DNA of 12,063 bases from Chrysochromulina parva (taxonomy: Eukaryota; Haptophyta; Prymnesiales; Chrysochromulinaceae), in contig PJAB01001812.1 of NCBI GenBank assembly GCA_002887195.1, positions 1-12,063 of the forward strand. The letters run 5' to 3'. The position numbers and the translations under genes were made by a program. The stretch's first letter is position 1, and each line of letters opens with the position of its first letter. Shown here in pieces: positions 1-9,700 of this stretch. Below the pieces are notes generated by a model. That model worked only from the letters and a program-made list of their open reading frames with translations. It was not told the origin of the DNA and made no database searches.

Positions 1-747
1 TGTCGACCCTCCAGGTTCGTCAAGGGCCGACGCCCTGATGAGCACTGATTGTCATTGATGAGCCTTGATGAGCGTTGATGGTGGCCATGTCGACCCTCCA
101 GGTTCGTCAAGGGCCGACGCACGACTCGGCGCTGGTCGAAACATGCCACAAGATCCTTCCCGGCTCGCTCGTGCGCGTGGGCGCGAAGGAGATGCTCTCG
201 TTCAAGGAGAAGTTGATGACGAAACCGGTGATGACCATTGATGACCTCTGATGACCTCTGATGACCTCTGATTGCGAGGCCCTCTTGGTTTCGTCAGGTG
301 AACGAGACGCGCATGCACATCGAGCTCGACGGAGATCAGGAGCCGCTCGGCTGGGTGACCGGCATCTCGCGCGACGAGATCGAGACGCTCAAGCTCGCCT
401 CCCGCGGATTCCCACTGATGAAGACCATCAAGTCGTGCGTGGTGCGCGAGTCGACCGGCAGGGAGGACGGCTCCGAAGCGACCAAGATCGGGGAGGTGCC
501 CAAGGATACGTCCGTGCGCATCATGGAGACGATCGTGCTCGCCGACGGCACCGAGAAGGCGCTGATCTCCAAGGATGGCGTCGTGGCGAGCGCGTACGGC
601 TGGATCGTCACCAAGATTCCAGGCAAGGCCAAGGGCGAGGAAGACCAGACCTTGCTCGTACCCGCCACCCCGCTCCCCATCTCATTCAATCTCGCGGTCC
701 ACACGGCCAACAGCCTGATGCGCGTCCTCTCGGGCAAGGCGGGAAAG
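1..747 (+). CDS. N-terminal segment with two SH3-like repeats (exons 1-3)
   Basis: Residues 1-196, coded by 1-14, 102-227 and 298-747, all phase 0. Two similar modules are visible: LPGSLVRV (residues 23-30) leading to GWVTG (64-68), and VPKDTSVRIME (113-123) with LADGTEKALI leading to GWIVTK (147-152). Each has a Pro-Gly/Asp turn, a Val-Arg strand, a DGxE hairpin and a Gly-Trp strand end, the pattern of small SH3-like beta barrels that occur as tandem repeats in many protist proteins. The assignment rests on pattern only; no catalytic residue is visible. The segment ends in a basic tail (SGKAGK) at the intron beginning at 748. The gene continues upstream, so further repeats may precede it. 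Confidence 0.6.
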
Positions 748-3700
748 GTGCGCCCGCGGATTGCATGCACGAGTGCCCCGCGGATTGCCACGGATTGCCA
801 CTGATTGCCACTCGGGAAAGGCGGGAAAGGTGCGCCTCGACCGCGTCGTCGCAGGCGACCAAAGCGCAAGCACTGCCTCTCCCGGTGCTCACCACGGCGC
901 CCCACCCCCTCCCCTGTCAGGGCGCGAGCGTCATCAAGCGCCGCAAGGACGGCGAAGGCCTCCCAAGCGCCGTGGCGGGCAAGCGCCCCAAGTTTGGCGA
1001 CCAGGACGGTCCGACCTCCTCGCGCCGCTCCCGTCCGAGCATGCATGTGCTCATCACGGCGCCCCCTCTTGCCCACAGGTCCGACCACCTCGCGCCATGC
1101 CGTCGTCACCGAGCCGGCGACCCTCAAGATGGTCTTCAACTGCTTCAATGCGCCCTTCGCGGTCACCAGCTGGACCGGTAAGGAGCATCCATTCGAGAAG
1201 CTTCCCCTTGAAGTCTCGTTTGATCTGCTCCTCAAGTCGAATCGCAAGAAGAAGGTGTGCTGATTGCCTCTGATTGCCTCTGATTGCCTCTGATTGCCTG
1301 CCTTGCATGCATGCTCCTCAAGTCGAATCGCAAGAAGAAGGTGTGCTGATTGCCTCTGATTGCCTCTGATTGCCTCTGATTGCCCGCCTTGCATGCATGC
1401 GCTGATTGCCTCTGAATGTCTGCCTTGCATGCAAGTGCGCTGATTGCCTCTGAATGTCTGCCTTGCATGCAAGTGCTCACCACGGCGTCCGGACCCCACA
1501 GGTTGGGCGTCTGAAGCTCGCGTACGCGCTGAGCACCCCCTTTCTCGAGCGGGTCGAGTTCCCAAACGAATGGTACCTCTGCGAGGAGTACGACCTCGGC
1601 AACGACGGCTGGCAGTCGGCGGCATCTCTGGAGCTCGAGATCGTGTGGGGAAAGGAAGTGGCCACCATCGTGGTGCAGCCTTGGCTAGCGTACTCAACCT
1701 CGATTGGAGCTCGCGTCATCCTTCGAAAGGTGATTACCTCCCTAATTACCTCCCTGATTACCTTGGCTAGCGTACTCAACCTCGATTGGAGCTCGCGTCA
1801 TCCTTCGAAAGGTGATTACCTCCCTAATGACCTCCCTGATTACCTTGGCTAGCGTACTCAACCTCGATTGGAGCTCGCGTCATCCTTCGAAAGGTGATTA
1901 CCTCCCTGATTACCTCCCTGATTACCTTGGCTAGCGTACTCAACCTCGATTGGAGCTCGCGTCATCCTTCGAAAGGTGGGCTGATGGCCTCTAAGTGCAT
2001 CCCCTGATTGCATCTCTGATGGCCTCTCCCTAATTACCTCCCTAATTACCTCCCCTCTGCTCCTTTGAAAGGTGGGCGCGCCATCAGGGCAATGCGCGAC
2101 CGTCCAGCGCGTCCTGCAGGACGACCGCATCGTCGCTCGCGTCGATTCCTTCTGCAAAGAAGACGGCGTCAAGGGCGAGGTGATCATCGACATCCAGCCC
2201 GCCAACGTCGTGTACACAACCTTCCCCCACTATGCGCGCGACACGAAGCTGCTGCTCTTACACGAGAAGAAGCTCGTCGACGCTTCCGTTCTCTACTGGG
2301 TCGGCGCCTTCGAGTACGACGAGGGATCTCGACATATGATCTCGGTGAAGCCCCGAGAGTGCAAGACAGGCTCCCAAGTTTGGTAAGTGATCTCGCCATA
2401 TGATCTCGATTGAGCCCCGAGAGTGCAAGACAGGCTCCCAAGTTTGGTATGACCTCAATCGAATAGGGGGCATGCATGCAAGTGCTCACCACGACGCCAC
2501 CCTCCTCAACTTCCCCACAGGTATGACCTCAACCAGTTCAACCACGTGGCCGTGCCGACGGAGGTAACGTCTTTCACCTTCGAAGATGATCGCATCAAGT
2601 ATTGCAAGTTTGTCACGGCACATGAGGACAAGGTCGAGGACGCGATCACCGGCAATCTGCTGCTCATCAAGGACCAGCTCATCTTCCTCGCTCTCGCCGA
2701 CATCCCCGGCGGCACCGCGCCCCCTCAGTACCAAGTGATGAAGGACGTGCCTGAGCTCTCACGCGAGCAGGTGCGCTGACGACCTCTGTTCACCTCTGAC
2801 GACCTTTGACGACCTCTGATGACCTCTGAGTACCTCTGAGTATCTCTAATGACCTCTAATTACCTCTGAGCAGATGCAACCCTCACCCAAGCGGCAAGAA
2901 GGCACCCATGCGGCCCAGCCCGTGCTCGTGCGCGCCGGACCGGGCACTGGTAAGACGTGGATGATCAAGCAGGCTCTCTTCATGGTGGCCGAGGGCTGTG
3001 GGGACCCGAAGACCGCCGGCGAGGGCGTGAGGCTCGTGCCTGTGATTGTCTTCGTGCAGCGCATTGTCCGGCTGCTACGCGAGCACGGAGATGATCCGCA
3101 AGAGCTCCTTTCCGATCCGAACGGCCTGCTGCGCTGGTACGTCCTCGGCTCTGATGGCCTCTGATGCCCTCTGATGCCCTCTGATGCCCTCTGATGCCCT
3201 CTGATGGCCTCTGATGGCCTCTGATGGCCTCTGGTGGCCTCTGATGGCCTCTGATTGCTTCTGATTGCTTCTGATTGGCGCCTGATGAGCCCTGATGTGA
3301 TGCCGAGATGCCCGATATGGCAGGTACATCTCCTCTGAGTTCATCGACCGCCAATGACCTCTAATGACCTCATGACCACTAATGACCTCTAATGCCCGAT
3401 ATGGCAGGTACATCTCCTCTGAGTTCATCGACCGCCACGAGGACCGACGGATGCTTCTGATCGCGCATGAGCTCTGTGCACTCGTCGTGCTCGTCGATGG
3501 GGTTGACGAAGCCGCGGGCATGCGCGAGATCGTCGAAGCCTTCGTGCACTATGAGCTCGTCCCCTCGGGCAATCGGCTGATGGTCACGTCACGCCCCGAG
3601 GGTGTCGACGTGGACGAGTATAAATCGCGTTTCGTCATTGTGAGGCTCCCGCTGATGGCCTATGATAGCCTCCCTCTGATGGCATCCCTCTGATGACCTC

Positions 3701-6700
3701 CCTCTGATGGCCTCCCTGTTGCGTTTCGTCATTGTGAGGCTCCCTCTGATGGCCTCCCTCTGATGGTCTCCCTAATTGCCCTCTCGATCTCAGGTGAATC
3801 TCAAGGAGCTCTCCCAAGAGCAGCAGCGCACCGTGATCCAGATGCAGCTGCAGGTACGCCTTGATTGCGTCCCTGATTGCGTCCGGATTGCGTACTGATT
3901 GCGTACTGATGGCTCGCGAGCCTTTCGTGCGTGCAGGGCAACCGTTTCTTCGAGCATCTCGTCAACATCGCCGAGTGCCGCAAGAACCTCGACCTTCGGT
4001 ACAATCTCACTGATGACCTCTGAGGACCTCTGATGACCCCTGATGACCTTGACCTCCGGTACAAAGAGGTCTTCCGCACCGAGTCAAAGCATGCATGTGC
4101 TCATCACGGCGCCCTGTGCGCGCTCTTCCCCAGGTACAAAGAGGTCTTCCGCACCGAGTCGATGCGCATTGATCTCGAGGACGCGAGATTCGGGCCGACG
4201 GAGCTCGCGGCTCGAGATGAGAGGGTCATGCAGACCGCCCAGCAGATCCTCGATCTCGCCGCAGCTCGCGATCTGGAGCGCGATCTCGATGAAGCCAGCC
4301 ACCCGTCGCAGGTAACCCCAGCCCTAAGCCCAACCCTAGCCCTCAGCCTAAGCCGAGCCCTAGCCCTAACACTAAGCCGAACCCCAACGCCAACCACTCG
4401 CCCCAGGGCAAGCACGCGTCCAAGGGTCTATCGAATGCAGAGCAGCAAGCCGAGGAGGAGTTCAAGCGGAAGCTGCGCGAGTCGAACTTCAAGGAGTTCG
4501 TGATGAAGCAGCGCACGCTGATGTCGTCGCGCCCGCAGCGCCGGCTGATGGTGGACTCTCAAGTCGAGCTACAATCATACCTCGAGGAGGCCGAGAAGGA
4601 ATGCATGTGCGAGCTCCGCCAGCCCTTCATCAACCAATTCAACAAGAAGATCATGTCTCCCTCGAGGATCCCGAACGCCAAGGGCGAGAAGGAGCACCTG
4701 CTCGATCTGCTCGAGTTTGAGATCCGCCCACTGCCCTCTCCGAGCTCGCGTGCCCATGTCATCCCCGCGGTCGAGATGGCGCTCAAGGTGATGGCCGCTA
4801 ATGGCCGCTGATGACCGCTGATGACCGCCGATGACCGCGGAGAGCTGCGGATGGCCGCTCCTGCATCTCATTGCATCTGATTGCATCTGATTGCATTCGA
4901 GTGCATCTGATTGCATCTGATTGCATCTGATTGCATCTGATTGCGCGTCGGATGGCCCCCCTCATCAGGCGATGCCTGCGGGCTTCTACACAGTCGAGAT
5001 GGCCGAGGCCCTGACCAAGATAGCGCTGCAGCGCAAGCTGCCGGCGTCCGGAGGGCGTCGTGGTGGGCGCGCGGTCCCCATCCTTGCGTCTGGCCTGTGG
5101 CATCAAGTCCTTCAGACGGTGGAGCAGCTGTACGTGTTTCGCCCTGATGGCCTCCATGAGTGCCTCCCCATCGCCTCACTGATGACCTCCGTAACGGCCT
5201 TTCTGATTGCCTCCCCAATCGTTGAGTGCCTCCCCATCGCCTCACTGATGACCTCCGGAACGGCCTCCCTCCCTGATGACCTCCCCAATCGCCACCCTGA
5301 GTGCCTCGCTTGTGCGCCTCGCTGCGTGCAGGTACATCTCCTTTGACGCGATCCAACCGACCCTGATTGCCTCTGATTGCCTCTGATGGCCTCTGATGAC
5401 CTCTGATTGCCTCCCTCGTCAGGTACATCTCCTTTGACGCGATCCAACCGACCCTGATGCACTTTCTCGGCTGCATCGCCTCCGCGGCGAACGTGGACGG
5501 ATTCTGCCTGATGCGCGACAAGAACAAAGGAGACCTAATCCCCAATTCTGCCAAACAACTCCCGAACGTAACCTACATGAACCCAGTGGCCTTGTGGATC
5601 GAAGCCACGTGCGTGCTGCTCCTCTGATGAGCTCTGATGGCCTCTAGATGGCCACTGATGGCCACTTATGGCCTCTGATGGCCTCTAGATGGCCACTGAT
5701 GGCCACTGATGGCCTCTAGATGGCCTCTAGATGGCCTCTAGATGGCCACTGATGACCTCTGATGACTCCTCCTCGGCTTCGTCACGAGCGTGCTGCTTCT
5801 CTGATGGGCTCTGATGACACCGCGGGTTGCGTATTGATTGTCACTGATGACCTACCTGATTACCTCCCTCATCAGGTACCTCGGTGGCGTCGAGCCCCCC
5901 GAGGCGCTCCCAAAGTCCGCAGCGACCGTTACGTTCTCCATCGACTCGGGCGAGCACTGCCTCGAGCTGATGAAGGTGCTCATCAACGGGTTCGACCTCG
6001 AGATGAAGGGAGATTTGACCACGCTCACGCCGGTCCACGTCCTCAACCGTTACGGCAACGATGGCATGCATCCGACCCACGTGCGCTGATGACCTGCCTG
6101 ATGACCTGCCTGATTACATCCGACCCACGTGCGCTGATGACCTGCCTGATGACCTGCCTGATGACCTGCCTGATTGCCACTGATGACCTGCCTGATTGCA
6201 TCCGACCCACGTGCGTTCACACCTCGATGAGCTTCACACCTTCCGCGACGTGCCTGATTGCTTCCCTCATCTGATGACACTCCTGATTGCCGCCCTCATC
6301 AGGTGCGTTCGATGAGCTTCACGATGATCCTCGCCTCCGAAAAGGGGTTGGGCCTTGAGAAGGTCAAGGTCGTGCCCGTCGCAATCAGCATCATCCACAA
6401 GCAGATCCATGAGGCGTTCGAAAAGGATGCGGCCTTCCGGGCCGCCCACGACTTCTTCTTCGATCGAATGCTCAACATGAGCCAGAAGGCGTTTGATGAG
6501 AAGTTCGAGTTCCTCCTTTCCTTCCTCGTCGAGGCCATCGGAGTGCCTGTGCTTCTCTCGATGCTGCTGCTCACGTACGCGTGCTGAGGACCTCTGATTG
6601 CATCCGATGACGACTGATTGCCTCTGCTGCTCAGGTACGCGCGCTGAGGACCTCTGATTGCATCTGATGACGACTGATTGCCTCCGCATTACGTCTGATG

Positions 6701-9700
6701 GTCTCTGAGGACGCCTGATTGCCTCCCTCATCAGTTACTCTGCGATCCAAAGCGGGAGGGATAGCGGGGAGAGCGCCGTCATCGACCTGGGCGAGCTGCC
6801 TGACACGCGGCTGCAGCTGTACAAACTAGGTATGCGGATTGCTACTGATGACCTGCCTGGCATGCAAGTGCTCACCACAGCGCTCTCGGCTTCCAAACTA
6901 GGCATCTCGGCCGGCATTCGGAACCGGATGCGAATCGAGGTACAGTCCTCGGCGGGCAAGGAGAAGGTCGAAAAGGAGCTCAAGGAAGCCGAGAAGGTAA
7001 TGGCCGCTGACTACCACTGATGATCCGGATCGCATTTGAGTGCAACTGATTGTATCGGATGACCTCTGATGGCATCGGATGGCCACGGATGACCTCGGAT
7101 GGCCTCTGATGGCCTCTTGATGGCCTCTGATGACCTCTGACGGTTCCCATCATCAGGCCGCGGCGAAGGACCAGGAGGAGGCAGCCCAGGCCGGGGGCGG
7201 TCGGCAACGCCAGAAGCGCAAGGGATCCTTGGAAGAGTCCCTGGGCTCTGCCTACTCGTCAGGAGGCTCGGCGACGAGTGGGAAGGAGGAGAAGGTGCAG
7301 GAGACGACGCAGGTGCAGCAAAAACAGGTCAAGACGCTCGAGGCAGCATTGGATCTCAACTCGATCTTGCGTGGCAAGAAGGTTCGCGTCGTCTCGGGCG
7401 AAGACGAGGTCGCCGATTGCTATGCGCTCTGTGTGCGAGTGCTTCAACGGTCCAAGGTGCGCGGATCTCGACAAGCGCACCTCGAATTGCATTTCTGATG
7501 GCCTCTGATGGCCTCTGATGACCACTGATGAGCCTCTAATGGCCTCTACTTGCCTCTACTTGCCTCTCATTGCCTCTCATTGCCTCTCATTGCCTCCTTC
7601 CTCAGGTGCCTGGGTTCGACATGCGCACTGGCATTGTGGCGGTCGTCCCCAAGTCGCATGCCATGCACACGGTCGTCACCGCGCTCGTCGAGTACGTGTT
7701 GATGCCTCCGTCGCAGACGGAAGCGCAGCTGAATGAAGTGTGCAAGAAGATGCTCCGGCGCGTCGCTGTGAACAACCAAGAAAACGGCCGGCGTGAGTTC
7801 ACCTCCAAGAACGTGGCGTGCGTCCTCGGGCTCAATCCCGACGAGCTGGGCCTTTGGTACATCTGATTGCCTCTGATGACCTCTCTGAGTGCCACCCTCA
7901 TCAGGTCGCTCAGCTGGACCTGAGCTCGATGATGACCTCGGATTGCCTCCATCATCAGGTCACGCCTCGATTTGAACGGCGAGTACGGCGTGGCGCTCGC
8001 GGCGACGCTCGCCATGCAGACCGACAAGGCGCCCGCGCAGTACCAGTTCAAGCACCTCTCCTTCCAGGAGGGCCTTTATGCCGAGTACCTGCTGATCACG
8101 GTCACGTCCCTCACGCCGCCCGCTGGGCCGGGCTGGCCTGGCTGGGTCAATGACAAGGCGGCCGCCGAATTCCTCAACAACCGGTACGTTGAGAATCACA
8201 CGTGCCGACTTGCCTCGGGTCATTCGGACGTGCGCCTCTGGTGGCTTCTCTTGCTTGGCCCCTAATTGCTTCGAATTGCGTCCCTCCATCGGATGCTCGC
8301 TGATGACCTCTAATTGCCTCTAATGGCCTCTGATTGCCTCTAATGGCCCCTAATGGCCCCTGATTGCTTCGAATTGCGTCCCTCCTCAGGTACATGAATA
8401 ACACGTGCCGGATCGCCTCGGGCTATCTGGGCGCTCTTCTCGCTCGCCAACGGCCCACTTGGGACTTCCATGACGAACCCCTGTCCGAAAATGGAAGGTC
8501 CGCGCTCTGGTTCATCACGGACTCGAACCTGGAGGTGCAGAACATCAACGTGTCGCAGAACGACATCAGCTGGGAGGATGTGCCCGGGATGGCGCGCATG
8601 CTCGTCACGTGCCCCAAACTGACCAAGTTCGACATCTCGAACAACCAGCTCTCCACCCTCGTCGAGACGCACTTCAGTGGCTTCCACCGGATGTGCGAGG
8701 CGCTCGCCAATAACCGCTCTCTCACCGACCTCAACATGAACAGCAATAACCTCGGCATGGTGGGCGTGCGGATGATCTGCAACAGCCTGCAATCCCTCAA
8801 GGGGCTGCGCCGGCTCGGTGCGTCCTCGGCACTGATTGCGTCTGATTGCGCCTTGACGAACCATGGATGGGCTCGGATGGCCTCCTGATGACGAGCCCAA
8901 TCAATGCTAACGCCCCTCCTGATGACGAGCCCAATGCTAACGCCCCTCCTGATGACGAGCGCAAACGATGGCGCCCCTTCTGCGCAGGCCTCTCGCATAA
9001 TCAGCCGTCGGTCGAGCCTGCCTTGGCGGAGCTGTTGCGTAAGCATCCCTCACTGGTGTCGGTGGAGCTCGTCGAACATTCAGATCGCCATCTGCCGACG
9101 CGCGCCAAAGACGAGATCGGCCGAGCTCTGCTCGAGAACAAATCTCGCAAGCTCTCCTTCTTGCACTGTGACATGTGCGTGCGGACTTTCATGACGAATA
9201 TCATGAATTTGCCTCCCTCATCGCATGCGGATTGCCTTTCCTGAGTGCATGCGGATTGCCTCCCTCATCAGGTTCGTGCTCTCCGAGGAGACGTCTGATG
9301 ACCTCTGATGACCTCTGATGACATCTGATTGCCTCCCTCATCAGGTTCGTGCTCTCCGAGGAGACGAAGACGCTCACGTGGCCAAAAGAGGCGTCGACCT
9401 CGGATGCCGTCTTGATCGCGGGCGCGCTTCGTGCCAACACGACGCTCACCGCCTTCAATCTCGGGCCCGGAGCTACGATCGACTCGAAGGCGCGATCGGA
9501 GATTGGGAACGCGTTGCTGACGAACCCGAACGCGCAGGTCGCCTATTGTAACGACTTCGGCCTCTTTCCTAATGTGGAACGGTGTGAGTTCGACCTTTCA
9601 CGCTCCGACTTGAAGGACGTAGAGCCGTTCCGCTTGCTTGCGGGCTGCCTGCGAGGCAACCGGACGCTCACGCACGTGACGCTGAACAACATGAAGATTG

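Noticed and set aside
298..804. Separate small gene starting near 298 with in-frame continuation into 804
   Set aside because: The frame upstream (102-227) joins it smoothly through a GT-AG intron, and the 3' part past 747 is intron repeat sequence.
855..920. GC-AG intron with a 25-nt exon at 830-854 between two introns
   Set aside because: A 25-nt exon would shift the frame of exon 4, while skipping it keeps phase 0 and the downstream phases consistent.
336..1697. Long minus-strand open frame (453 codons) and shorter antisense frames along the window
   Set aside because: It runs across exons and introns alike, is rich in Arg/Ala and in repeat-derived GNQRQSEAI-like peptides, and has no recognisable domain. 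The + strand exons explain the same DNA with conserved NLR motifs.
6500..6580. Transmembrane segment in exon 18 suggesting a membrane receptor
   Set aside because: The hydrophobic run contains a glutamate and proline and lacks flanking basic residues; it fits a buried helix equally well, so I do not call it.
8971..9240. Independent start of an LRR gene at exon 25
   Set aside because: The repeat core LGLSHN is completed only by joining exon 24 to exon 25 across 8818-8987, so it belongs to the same gene.
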